A DNA stretch of 64,000 nt, taken from positions 2,077,501-2,141,500 of the forward strand of contig NZ_LT627735.1 of the NCBI RefSeq assembly GCF_900101765.1, read 5' to 3'. The notes below the pieces were generated by a model. It was not told the DNA's origin and did not search any database. It was given only the letters and a program-made list of their open reading frames with translations. Below, in pieces: positions 26,221-34,799 of the stretch (positions within the stretch are counted from its first letter, which is position 1; every line of letters begins with the position of its first letter). Source of the DNA: Nonlabens sp. Hel1_33_55 (GTDB taxonomy: Bacteria > Bacteroidota > Bacteroidia > Flavobacteriales > Flavobacteriaceae). The position numbers were made by a program, and so were the translations under genes.

Positions 26221-27606
26221 TTAAGCTGCTTGAAGTTGAACTTTAGCTTTTTTCAATCGTTTCTTTCTCTTATTGACATTCCCTTGGATCACGTAGTGGT
26301 CGATAGTCGGCGCAAATACGTTTAGTAAAAGAATAGCAAGCATGATACCTTCTGGATATGCTGGATTGAAAATACGAATCAACAATCCAAAGAATCCAAT
26401 AAGTATACCGTAGATCCATTTTCCCTTAGTTGTTTGTGCTGCACTCACTGGGTCAGTTGCCATAAAGACAATTCCAAAGAGAATACTACCAACTACTAAG
26501 TGCTGATAGAACGGGAAATTAAATAACTGATTGGTTCCCATTTCTAATAATGTTGCGTCCCAACCGCCTAACTCTAGGGCTGCGACTGCTCCAGCGTCAT
26601 TCAAAACCTGATCCATAGTGATTCTACCACCATCAATTAATTCTCTAACAAAGTCTTCTCCTAAACCTCCAAAGAAGTTAAACAGAAGTCCCATGACTAC
26701 ACCACCTAAAAGACCGCCAAGAATAATTCTCCAGCTACCTACTTTAGTTGCGATTAAGATGATTGCTCCTATTATGATCATAAGTGCAGATGTTTCTGCT
26801 ACAGATCCTGGGATGAATCCCATGAACATATCATAGAAATCGATCCCTGCCAATACTGAAGTTTCATTTACGGCTGCTGGATTGGAAAAAGCAACTGCGT
26901 TACTCGCAGCACCGCTAATTTGCCCATCGTAAGACCCGCTCGCTAGTGCTCCCAGAATCGTTTCACCAGATACAGCATCAGTAGAACCTTCATGAACCCA
27001 TATTGCATTACCTGACATGTAAAGAGGATATGCAAAGAATGCAAATGCTCTAGCCGTTAATGCTGGATTCAAAATATTCATTCCTGTTCCACCAAATGCC
27101 TCCTTACCAATCAATACGGCAAATGCCACTGATAATGCAAGCATCCATAGCGGAATATCTACTGGGAAAATCATTGGGATCAAAAGTCCTGTTACCAGAT
27201 AACCTTCATTCACCTCGTGACCTCTATAGATCGCAAAAATGAACTCTATCGTTAATCCTACTACATAGGATACAATTACTAAAGGTAGCACCAGAATAGC
27301 TCCTTCAACAAAAGCATCCATGAATGGGACATCTAAAACGCTGGCAAGACCGCGCTCTTGATACAAGTATTGCGCTCCGCTATTCCACATTCCAAAAATC
27401 AACGCTGGAATTAAAGCTAAAACCACCGTGATCATCGTACGCTTCAAATCTGAGACGTCACGAATGTGAGCTCCCTTTTGAGTAGTATGGTTGGGAGTAA
27501 ATAAGAAAGTATCAAAAGCATTGATTGCCGGAGCAAACTTTTCATACTTCTCACCAGGTTCGAAAGGTTTTCTTGCCTGATCCAGTCTATTTCTAAGCCA
27601 TTTCAT
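26221..27606 (-). CDS. nqrB: NQR subunit B
   Basis: 461-aa membrane subunit with about ten helices that carries covalent FMN, riboflavin and the Na+ path. The flavinylation site is TDAVSGETILG, Thr216. FGGTGMNILNPALTARAF at 171-188 is highly conserved. A cytosolic N-terminal stretch of about 55 residues precedes the first helix. It is 3 nt below nqrA. Confidence 0.96.
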   Translation of the reverse strand: MKWLRNRLDQARKPFEPGEKYEKFAPAINAFDTFLFTPNHTTQKGAHIRDVSDLKRTMITVVLALIPALIFGMWNSGAQYLYQERGLASVLDVPFMDAFVEGAILVLPLVIVSYVVGLTIEFIFAIYRGHEVNEGYLVTGLLIPMIFPVDIPLWMLALSVAFAVLIGKEAFGGTGMNILNPALTARAFAFFAYPLYMSGNAIWVHEGSTDAVSGETILGALASGSYDGQISGAASNAVAFSNPAAVNETSVLAGIDFYDMFMGFIPGSVAETSALMIIIGAIILIATKVGSWRIILGGLLGGVVMGLLFNFFGGLGEDFVRELIDGGRITMDQVLNDAGAVAALELGGWDATLLEMGTNQLFNFPFYQHLVVGSILFGIVFMATDPVSAAQTTKGKWIYGILIGFFGLLIRIFNPAYPEGIMLAILLLNVFAPTIDHYVIQGNVNKRKKRLKKAKVQLQAA

Positions 27607-27609
27607 ACG

Positions 27610-28953
27610 TTATCCTACTTCAGTTATCATTAAATCAAGTCCCAAACGAATAATCTCTTGAGCCTCTAATTTTGATGTGTTTATATAATCTACTAAGGCA
27701 AAATCCTCTGGAGCTACTTCATAGATCCCTAGGTTTTCCATTTTTTCAATATCGCCAGCCATACAAGCCTTGATCAATTGCATAGGATAAATATCCATAG
27801 GCAACACCTCTTCCATCTCGCCAGTTACAACCAGCGCTCGCTCTTCACCATTCAAGTTTGTGTCGACTTTGCTGCGACCACCTTTCATCCATGATAGAGA
27901 AGTTCCAGAGATACTTGGAATATTGTTTCTTGTAAATGGCAACCATCCCAAAAGCGCATATTCATTTCCTTCAGGAATTAGAGTAAGCGTATTGTGATAG
28001 AAGTTCAAAAATTGATCGTTATCCAACTTATCACCAGTCAACACATCTCCAGATATGATTCTGGTCTCATTAGTATTAACATTTGAAACAAGCTTTGAAA
28101 CATTAGAACCTATAATCGTTCTGTAATATTTGCGATCTGCATCTGCAACCTCAGATCCTACAAGAGCAACAGTGCGTTCTCCATGGAATTGACCAGTGAG
28201 GAAGAGATTACCTATTGTCGCAACATCTTCCGCTCCAACAACCCAGACCTTTTCGCCAAAGTTGATAGGATCAACCTTATGAATCTGCACACCAGCATTA
28301 CCAGCTGGATGCGGTCCTTTTACTTTATGAACAACAGCATTTGAAATAGAACCCAGTTGTGAATCCTTTCCAACACCTACGTGAACTTGACCTTCAGTCA
28401 GTTTACTCAACGCATCAATTCCTGCTTGAAAAGCTTCCTTTTTACCAGAAACTATAAAGTCAACATCACCTGCCAGAGGTGCTGTCGTGTAAGCAGAAAC
28501 AAAAATGGATTTAGGAGCATCCTCAGAACTTGCAACAATGTCATAAGGCCTTTGGATGATAAATGGCCAGCAACCACTCTCTAGGAGTCTGGTTTTGACC
28601 GCTGCAGCATCTGCTGTGTTAGGATCCATTTTACCAAAATCAACGTGCTCACTCACAGCGTCTGCTGTGATGCGAACTTCAAGAATACGCCTTTTGGCAC
28701 CTCTCAAAACCTCAGAAATGGTACCGCTAACTGGCGCCACAAACTTTACAGGCTCGTCGTACTTTGAATAGAAAATCGTTTCACCAGCCTTCACTTTTGC
28801 GCCTTCTTTGAGCACAAGCTTGGGAACAACTGCATGAAAATCTAATGGTTTGATCGCGTAAACGCTAGATCGTGGCGCATCGACAATTGTTTTGTCTGCC
28901 ACGCCTTTGAGCTTGAGATCGAGCCCTTTTCTAACTCTAATGTCCTTTGACAT
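27610..28953 (-). CDS. nqrA: NQR subunit A
   Basis: 447-aa peripheral subunit facing the cytoplasm, involved in quinone binding. It starts MSKDIRVRKGLDLKLKG, as in other NqrA proteins, so ATG 28953 is preferred over an in-frame start at 28989 that lies in the promoter box (28994-28987). It is the first gene of nqrABCDEF. The complex couples NADH oxidation by menaquinone to Na+ export, a common choice in marine Flavobacteria. Confidence 0.96.
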   Translation of the reverse strand: MSKDIRVRKGLDLKLKGVADKTIVDAPRSSVYAIKPLDFHAVVPKLVLKEGAKVKAGETIFYSKYDEPVKFVAPVSGTISEVLRGAKRRILEVRITADAVSEHVDFGKMDPNTADAAAVKTRLLESGCWPFIIQRPYDIVASSEDAPKSIFVSAYTTAPLAGDVDFIVSGKKEAFQAGIDALSKLTEGQVHVGVGKDSQLGSISNAVVHKVKGPHPAGNAGVQIHKVDPINFGEKVWVVGAEDVATIGNLFLTGQFHGERTVALVGSEVADADRKYYRTIIGSNVSKLVSNVNTNETRIISGDVLTGDKLDNDQFLNFYHNTLTLIPEGNEYALLGWLPFTRNNIPSISGTSLSWMKGGRSKVDTNLNGEERALVVTGEMEEVLPMDIYPMQLIKACMAGDIEKMENLGIYEVAPEDFALVDYINTSKLEAQEIIRLGLDLMITEVG

Positions 28954-28986
28954 AGGATGAATGGATTTAGTCCTTTTTTGAGTCTG

Positions 28987-28994
28987 CAAATTTA
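28987..28994 (-). promoter_or_regulatory. -7 box of the nqr operon
   Basis: TAaaTTTG exact match on the minus strand, 34 nt before the nqrA ATG. A TTG at 17-23 nt upstream is not clear. Confidence 0.5.
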
Positions 28995-29107
28995 AGTAAT
29001 AAAGAGGTCAATTAAATCAGAGTAATTTATTTAGATCACTTCTAAATAGTTGGCTCAAGTTGCTTTGGCACTGCTTTGGCTAACTGTTTAAACTCTGAAT
29101 TTTAATT

Positions 29108-29115
29108 TATCTTTA
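29108..29115 (+). promoter_or_regulatory. Probable -7 box of the T9SS plug gene
   Basis: TAtcTTTA, one mismatch, 19 nt before the ATG. Confidence 0.45.
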
Positions 29116-29133
29116 TCCAGCAAATTTTACGCT

Positions 29134-30390
29134 ATGAAGTCGTTTTTTTTCTTGTTCATTACATTAGTTTTCTGTTCCGCTTTCGCGAAAGCGCAAGAAC
29201 TAAAAGACCTCGTCAATGACCCAGACTACATAAAGACGGTAACCTTCAACAAACCACCTGAAAATATGGTGCCAGTCTATTTATTGGGTGAGACAATCAA
29301 CATCAGCTTTGATGATATTATAGGCGATGAAGCCAATTACTTCTACCAGATCGAGCATTATGATTATGACTGGACGCCCAGTGCGCTTTTCAAAAATGAA
29401 TTTCTTGAAGGAGTAGACGACCGCCGTATCCTCAATTACCGCAATTCCTTTACCACGCTACAAACCTATTCGCACTACGAGTTTACCATTCCTAACCAAT
29501 TTACTACCGCGCTTACAGTTAGCGGCAATTACATGGTTCACTTCTATAATGACGACCGCGAGCTTGTTTTCTCTAGGAAATTTATGTTGCTGGATGACAA
29601 GTCCTTAGTAGGTGTTGCTACCAGAAGGGCCCGCGATTTAAAATTTGTGAACGTCAAACAGCGCGTGGAATTTTTTGTGGACTCTGAAGAAATTAATTTT
29701 ATCAACCCCAAGGAAAATCTCAAAGTCACCATTATCCAGAACAGCGATTTGAATACCGCGATCTATAATATCAAACCTCAATTCAACTTAGGGAACAAAC
29801 AGCTTTATGACTATGATGGGCCGACCTCCTTCTGGGCTGGAAATGAATATTTGAATTTTGAGAATCGGGATTTTAGATCACCAAACAACAATATCGATTT
29901 TGTGCGTCGCAATGAATTGTATGAGTCTTTTCTATTTATCGATGTTACCAGATTATTTGCAGAATACACCTACTTCCCAGATATCAATGGAAACTTTTTA
30001 GTAACCACCACTACCAACGAGGATAATGACATACAAGCAGAATATCTAAAGGTCCATTTCAAGGTAGATGCTTTACAGGTTCTTCCAGAAAATTCCAGCG
30101 TGTTTGTCGCGGGAAACTATAATGGACACCAGTTTCAGGATGAGAATTTGATGACTTTTAATCCGCAGAGTAATTTGTATGAAGCAACCTTACTGCTTAA
30201 ACAAGGATTTTACAATTATCGCTATACGGTACTCGATGAGAATGGTCTGGAACTTCCAGGACTCATCAGCGGGAACAAGTGGCAAACCGAAAATGAATAT
30301 ACGGTTCTCGCTTACTACCGCACACCAGGCGGTCGTTATGATCAGCTAATTGGTTATGGTTCTGGAAATAGTGCTAATATTTCCAATTAA
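29134..30390 (+). CDS. Type IX secretion system plug protein (DUF5103)
   Basis: 418-aa exported protein of the family once called DUF5103, which closes the periplasmic side of the SprA translocon pore in the type IX secretion system. The signal peptide is MKSFFFLFITLVFCSAFAKA, cut before Gln21. The mature part is beta-rich (PVYLLGETINISFDD, FYQIEHYDYDW, FVAGNYNGHQF near 345, and YNYRYTVLDENG near the end). A perfect palindrome copy (29178-29193) encodes the AFAKA at the signal-peptidase site. Full length. The next gene has its own promoter. Confidence 0.88.
   Translation: MKSFFFLFITLVFCSAFAKAQELKDLVNDPDYIKTVTFNKPPENMVPVYLLGETINISFDDIIGDEANYFYQIEHYDYDWTPSALFKNEFLEGVDDRRILNYRNSFTTLQTYSHYEFTIPNQFTTALTVSGNYMVHFYNDDRELVFSRKFMLLDDKSLVGVATRRARDLKFVNVKQRVEFFVDSEEINFINPKENLKVTIIQNSDLNTAIYNIKPQFNLGNKQLYDYDGPTSFWAGNEYLNFENRDFRSPNNNIDFVRRNELYESFLFIDVTRLFAEYTYFPDINGNFLVTTTTNEDNDIQAEYLKVHFKVDALQVLPENSSVFVAGNYNGHQFQDENLMTFNPQSNLYEATLLLKQGFYNYRYTVLDENGLELPGLISGNKWQTENEYTVLAYYRTPGGRYDQLIGYGSGNSANISN
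29178..29193. repeat. Iterated palindrome copy inside a signal-peptide codon run (perfect)
   Basis: Perfect CGCTTTCGCGAAAGCG read as AFAKA, forming the AxA cleavage site of the plug protein's signal peptide. Confidence 0.95.
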
Positions 30391-30391
30391 T

Positions 30392-30399
30392 TATCTTTG
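30392..30399 (+). promoter_or_regulatory. Promoter of the DUF3667 gene
   Basis: TAtcTTTG exact -7 box directly after the plug gene stop, 19 nt before ATG 30418. It excludes the upstream in-frame TTG (30397) as start. Confidence 0.6.
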
Positions 30400-30417
30400 A
30401 TCGACCAACCATCGATC

Positions 30418-31563
30418 ATGAGCCTACCCGCAAGACAGCTGCCAGAATATCGCAGTGAGAAATGCCTTAATTGTGACACTCCACTAGAAAAAGAAGATAA
30501 ATTCTGCCATCAGTGCGGTCAAATCAACTCAAAGAAACGGTTGTCTCTCAACGACTTCTTCAGCGAGTTCCTTTCAAATTTTATCTCGTATGATAGCAGG
30601 ATATGGCGAACGATAAGTGGTATTCTCTTTCAGCCTGGAAAAGTTACCAAGGAATATTGTGCGGGTCGTAGGAAGCAGTATGCAAATCCTTTTCGGTTTT
30701 TTCTTACTGTGAGCATCGTTTTCTTTTTGATGGGTCAGACCATTCTTAATTGGGATGATGATTTTGGTACGTTTGTAAGCTCATTCAACAAAGGTTTTGC
30801 AGAAGGTAGAGGAAACCTATCTGATAAAGCAGCATTACAGGATCTCATCAAACAACGCGACTCTCTAGAAGCCGCAGGAAACGCCGCTGGAAGCAAAGCT
30901 ATATCGAGAGTTATTGAAACACTGCAAGGCACGGTTACAGATTCCCTCAAAACAACTACCTACTTAACGGAAGCTGAACTTGACGAAAAAAATTACTTCT
31001 CCAAATATCTAGAACAAACTTCTGACTATAAAAAACATGCTGAAAACAATCCAGAGATGAGCATAACCCAAGCTCTAGAAGATTTGGGACATGAACGAAA
31101 CGGGCTAAACATCTCTAGATATCGCAAAGCGTTGCGATTCAATGATCTGGAAGAACGACCCTATCAGATAGTAGAGATGATCGTCCCTAAAATACCATTG
31201 TTTCTATTCTTTTTTGCACCTGTCATCAGTCTCTTTTTATGGCTCATTTATATGCGACGGCCGTTTAATTTCATGGAGCATCTGGTATTCACATTCCACG
31301 TTTTTACGTTTTTCTTTTTGAGTCTTTTTGTTTTATTAGGAATTGTTGGTTTGAGTTTTGGTTTTATAGGCTGGAAATGGCCTGCTATTATTATTTTGGG
31401 AATATGTGGCCCCATTTATTTCTACAAAGCCATGCGCAAATTCTATAGTCAGAGCAGAATTAAGACAATATTAAAATTCTTGTTTTTAAATTTTGTATTT
31501 TTCCTACTCTTTATGTTCAGCGCAGGTTTATTTATTGTAGGCAGCGTATTTATAGGAGCCTAA
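30418..31563 (+). CDS. DUF3667 membrane protein with zinc ribbon
   Basis: 381 aa. An N-terminal zinc ribbon (CLNCDTP...CHQCG, four Cys) is followed by LNDFFSEFLSNFISYDSRIWRT and the PGKVTKEYCAGRRKQYANPFRF motif that defines DUF3667. Then come a membrane helix, a charged region of about 120 residues, and three or four C-terminal helices (from about 255). Function unknown; the family is mainly found in Bacteroidota. ApaG follows 2 nt later, suggesting co-translation. Confidence 0.85.
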   Translation: MSLPARQLPEYRSEKCLNCDTPLEKEDKFCHQCGQINSKKRLSLNDFFSEFLSNFISYDSRIWRTISGILFQPGKVTKEYCAGRRKQYANPFRFFLTVSIVFFLMGQTILNWDDDFGTFVSSFNKGFAEGRGNLSDKAALQDLIKQRDSLEAAGNAAGSKAISRVIETLQGTVTDSLKTTTYLTEAELDEKNYFSKYLEQTSDYKKHAENNPEMSITQALEDLGHERNGLNISRYRKALRFNDLEERPYQIVEMIVPKIPLFLFFFAPVISLFLWLIYMRRPFNFMEHLVFTFHVFTFFFLSLFVLLGIVGLSFGFIGWKWPAIIILGICGPIYFYKAMRKFYSQSRIKTILKFLFLNFVFFLLFMFSAGLFIVGSVFIGA

Positions 31564-31565
31564 AC

Positions 31566-31952
31566 ATGTTACAGCAAATTACCAGAGGCATCAAGATCAC
31601 GGTGCGCACGTCTTTTCAGGGTACATTTTATAAGAATTATAAGATGCACTTTGCCTTTGGCTACAACATTACCATTGAGAATCAAAGTAAGGATAGCGTT
31701 CAGCTTACCTCACGTCACTGGAAGATCAAGGACAGTTTGAGCCGTACAGAACATGTGGATGGTGAAGGCGTTATAGGCAAGAAACCAGTTCTCAAGCCAG
31801 GTGAATCGCACACCTATAGCAGCGGTTGTTTACTGGCATCGCCTTTTGGCAGTATGAGTGGTACCTACACGATGGTCAACTTCAGTAGCGCTAGACATTT
31901 TGCGGTCAATATCCCTAAGTTTAAATTGAGTGCTCCCTTTGCACTGAACTAA
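31566..31952 (+). CDS. apaG: ApaG family protein
   Basis: 128-aa fibronectin-III-like beta sandwich. TRGIKITVRTSFQGTFY, FAFGYNITIENQS, LTSRHWKIKDS, GEGVIGKKPVLKPGESHTYS and MSGTYTMV are hallmarks of ApaG, linked in Salmonella to Co2+ resistance and Mg2+ efflux, though the biochemical role is unsettled. Normal length. It lies 2 nt after the DUF3667 gene. Confidence 0.93.
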   Translation: MLQQITRGIKITVRTSFQGTFYKNYKMHFAFGYNITIENQSKDSVQLTSRHWKIKDSLSRTEHVDGEGVIGKKPVLKPGESHTYSSGCLLASPFGSMSGTYTMVNFSSARHFAVNIPKFKLSAPFALN

Positions 31953-31997
31953 ATTTAAGTTCAAAATTTAACTTAAAAGAGATGTATGGGAGTAGTT

Positions 31998-32013
31998 CGC
32001 TTTCGCGAAAGCG
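31998..32013. repeat. Iterated palindrome copy, intergenic (perfect)
   Basis: Perfect 16-mer, 45 nt after apaG. No T-run follows. Confidence 0.95.
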
Positions 32014-32196
32014 GAATTCTCAATATCCACTGCAATCCATCAAAATCATATTGCAATGCAATGCGTTCTCAATCAAATGGCAGCAAAATCATAGTTTAAG
32101 ATTTCAGTTTTGATTTAAGTTTAAGTTTCATGCAGATCTATTGCATGGAACGTTTTGTATTTTCACGGCAGAAATTATAACCAAGAAAATATAATC

Positions 32197-33825
32197 ATGG
32201 GAAAAGGATTTTTCAATGTACCAGTGGCCGTTAACGAGCCCATTTTATCATACGCACCAGGCACTCCAGAACGTGAGGAAGTTCTAAGAGCCTACCAAGA
32301 ATTTTATAATACACAAACTGTAGTGCCTGTTTACATAGGTGGTGAGGAAATCAAGACCAAAGATACCGGCGATATTAGACCGCCACACGATCATAAAAAA
32401 GTGGTGGGAACTTATCATAGAGCAGGCAAGAAAGAAGTGCAAAAGGCGATTGCTACAGCATTGGAAGCTCGCAAGGAGTGGTCACAACTGCCATGGGAAC
32501 AACGCGCAGGTATTTTCCTAAAAGCTGCAGAACTTATCGCAGGACCATATCGTGCTCGCATCAATGCAGCGACGATGGTGAACCAATCCAAAACTGTTTT
32601 TCAAGCAGAAATAGACAGTGCTTGTGAACTAGTGGATTTCTTAAGGTTCAATGTAGAATACATGACCGAAATCTATGCAGAGCAACCAGCATCAACATCT
32701 GGCGCATGGAATAGATTGGAATACCGTCCACTGGAAGGTTTTATTTACTGTATCAGTCCATTCAACTTTACGGCTATTGCTGGTAACTTGCCTGCAAGTG
32801 CAGCCCTAATGGGTAACGTTTGTGTATGGAAGCCTAGTGATCACCAGATGTTGAGTGCTAACGTGATTATGGAAATCTTCAAAGAAGCTGGAGTTCCTGA
32901 TGGTGTGATCAATATGGTCAACGCAGAACCACAAATGATGACGGAAGAAATTTTGTCTCACGCAGATTTTTCAGGTGTTCACTTTACTGGATCTACAAGT
33001 GTTTTTAAAGGAATATGGTCACAAATAGGTCAGAATATTAATACCTACAAAACGTATCCGCGTATTGTTGGAGAAACTGGCGGTAAGGACTTTATCGTTG
33101 GGCATAAATCTGCTATTCCTGCGCAGGTAGCTACGGCCATCGTTCGTGGTGCTTTTGAATTTCAAGGTCAAAAATGTAGCGCAGCTTCCAGAGCCTATAT
33201 CTCAGAAAGTATATGGCCGGAAGTGAAGGAATTGATAGGGAAAGATATTGAAAGTATCAAAATGGGGTCGCCAGCAGACATGACCAATTTCATGACCGCA
33301 GTAATTCATGAAGGTTCTTTTGACAAGTTAGCTTCCTATATTGATAAGGCAAAGAAAAGCAAAAAGGCAGAAGTTGTTTTTGGCGGTGGTTATGATAAGA
33401 GTGAAGGATGGTTTGTAGAACCTACCGTAATTGTGACTACAGATCCCAACTATGAAACCATGGAAACCGAATTGTTCGGTCCAGTGATTACCATTTATGT
33501 CTATGAGGATAGCAAGTGGGAAGAAACATTGAAGTTGGTTGATGAAACAAGTATTTATGCTTTGACTGGAGCTATTCTAGCTCAAGACCGTTACGCACTA
33601 AATCAAGCTACTAGAGCGCTAGAGAATTGCGCCGGTAACTTCTACCTCAACGATAAATGTACGGGTGCCGTGGTTGGACAACAGCCATTTGGCGGAGCAA
33701 GAGCATCTGGAACTAACGACAAAGCTGGTTCAAAACTGAACCTGTTACGCTGGGTTTCTCCACGTATGATCAAGGAAACTTTTGTAACACCAACGGATTA
33801 TCGTTATCCATTTATGGGTGAGTAA
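32197..33825 (+). CDS. pruA: 1-pyrroline-5-carboxylate dehydrogenase
   Basis: 542-aa NAD-dependent aldehyde dehydrogenase oxidising glutamate semialdehyde to glutamate in proline breakdown. FQGQKCSAASRAY holds the catalytic Cys327; IVGETGGKDF holds the general-base Glu. FTGSTSVFKGIW is the NAD-binding helix region. Start MGKGFFNVPVAVNEP (32197) is typical of the stand-alone Bacteroidota enzyme; an upstream frame extension is not conserved-looking. Proline dehydrogenase is not in the window. A terminator follows at 33850. Confidence 0.95.
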   Translation: MGKGFFNVPVAVNEPILSYAPGTPEREEVLRAYQEFYNTQTVVPVYIGGEEIKTKDTGDIRPPHDHKKVVGTYHRAGKKEVQKAIATALEARKEWSQLPWEQRAGIFLKAAELIAGPYRARINAATMVNQSKTVFQAEIDSACELVDFLRFNVEYMTEIYAEQPASTSGAWNRLEYRPLEGFIYCISPFNFTAIAGNLPASAALMGNVCVWKPSDHQMLSANVIMEIFKEAGVPDGVINMVNAEPQMMTEEILSHADFSGVHFTGSTSVFKGIWSQIGQNINTYKTYPRIVGETGGKDFIVGHKSAIPAQVATAIVRGAFEFQGQKCSAASRAYISESIWPEVKELIGKDIESIKMGSPADMTNFMTAVIHEGSFDKLASYIDKAKKSKKAEVVFGGGYDKSEGWFVEPTVIVTTDPNYETMETELFGPVITIYVYEDSKWEETLKLVDETSIYALTGAILAQDRYALNQATRALENCAGNFYLNDKCTGAVVGQQPFGGARASGTNDKAGSKLNLLRWVSPRMIKETFVTPTDYRYPFMGE

Positions 33826-33849
33826 TTAGATTGATTTTATAGAATTGGA

Positions 33850-33885
33850 AAGCGCCTTCTCATTAGTTTGAGAAGGCGCTTTTTG
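33850..33885. terminator. Bidirectional terminator between pruA and rsmG
   Basis: AAGCGCCTTCTCA pairs with TGAGAAGGCGCTTTTT, a long stem with a small loop, followed by T-rich sequence; A residues precede it for the opposite direction. Confidence 0.88.
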
Positions 33886-33902
33886 ATTTTTTGAATAATT
33901 AA

Positions 33903-34040
33903 GCCGCTTCGAGCGGGAGCCTGACTGCAGCAGGCAGGTCGAGAAAAAGCGATTCGATTAGTTATGAAGATTGTGCTAAAACCATATCTCGATATTTCGA
34001 TTGCACTCAGTGCGACGCTGTCGCTCGATACTGGTTTTAA
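33903..34040. repeat. Hairpin-rich intergenic block
   Basis: GCCTG/CAGGC around CTGCAG (33919-33935), flanked by TCGA direct copies. Then AAAACCA (33978-33984) pairs with TGGTTTT (34032-34038), enclosing GCAC/GTGC and GCGAC/GTCGC-like pairs. It looks like a dispersed, REP-like palindromic unit downstream of the convergent pruA and rsmG. I see no second copy in this window. Confidence 0.5.
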
Positions 34041-34054
34041 TACTTTATAAAATT

Positions 34055-34696
34055 TTAAAGAGGCAAATGCACCACTTTCTTCGTCTCAAAAAAGGGATCT
34101 TCAAAGATTTGATCCAGTTCGTATATGTCGGCGTGTTTGAAGGGTTTGAGTTCTTCTCGCAAGTCGCCGCCTTTTAGGTATAGGATTCCGTTTTCTATCT
34201 CGTGGTAGCTGTCCTTGCGTACTTTGTTGCGGGTCCAGCTGACGAAATCGGTCATGTTTGTGACTGCTCTTGATACTATAAAGTCAAATCTGCCTTTTAC
34301 TTTTTCGGCACGGCCGTGTTCTGTGGTGACATTTTCTAAGCCTAGCGCTTCTACTACGGCATCGACCACTTTAAGCTTTTTGGCAATGGAGTCTACGAGG
34401 TGGAACTTGGTTTTAGGAAACATAATCGCGAGCGGTATTCCAGGAAAGCCGCCACCTGTTCCTACATCCAGAACTCTTGTTCCTCCAGGTGTATTGGGCA
34501 AGCTTTCGCGAAAGCGAACTACACTTACTATTCCCAATGAATGCAACACATGTCTCGTGTACAATTCATCAATGTCCTTGCGTGATATCACATTAATCTG
34601 CGCGTTCCATTCTTTATAGAGGCCTTCCAATTGAGCAAATTGCTGTTGTTGACGATCTGTTATATGTGGAAAGTGTTCTTTGATGATTTGTGACAC
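34055..34696 (-). CDS. rsmG: 16S rRNA (guanine527-N7)-methyltransferase
   Basis: 213-aa SAM-dependent enzyme methylating G527 of 16S rRNA. NVISRKDIDELYTRHVLHSLG and VLDVGTGGGFPGIPLAI (motif I) are clear signatures, as is FIVSRAVTNM. The start is GTG 34696. A palindrome copy is read as RFRESLPNTPGGT just before motif I, a region apparently about six residues longer than I expect for flavobacterial relatives. A -7 box lies at 34728-34721. Confidence 0.93.
   Translation of the reverse strand: MSQIIKEHFPHITDRQQQQFAQLEGLYKEWNAQINVISRKDIDELYTRHVLHSLGIVSVVRFRESLPNTPGGTRVLDVGTGGGFPGIPLAIMFPKTKFHLVDSIAKKLKVVDAVVEALGLENVTTEHGRAEKVKGRFDFIVSRAVTNMTDFVSWTRNKVRKDSYHEIENGILYLKGGDLREELKPFKHADIYELDQIFEDPFFETKKVVHLPL
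34501..34516. repeat. Iterated palindrome copy inside rsmG (15/16)
   Basis: Core intact; read as RFRES on the minus strand. Confidence 0.9.
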
Positions 34697-34720
34697 GAAT
34701 GCGATGTTTTTATAGATTTA

Positions 34721-34728
34721 CAAAAATA
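34721..34728 (-). promoter_or_regulatory. -7 box of rsmG
   Basis: TAttTTTG exact match, 25 nt before the GTG start. Confidence 0.5.
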
Positions 34729-34774
34729 AACGAATAATAAATGGACGAAGCTATTGATAGTTGTCCATGAATGA

Positions 34775-34782
34775 TATTTTTG
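34775..34782 (+). promoter_or_regulatory. Promoter of the aminotransferase gene
   Basis: TAttTTTG exact -7 box with TTG 18 nt upstream (34754-34756), 18 nt before ATG 34800. It rules out the upstream ATGs at 34761-34767. Confidence 0.7.
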
Positions 34783-34799
34783 TAGTAAACCAAAGCATT

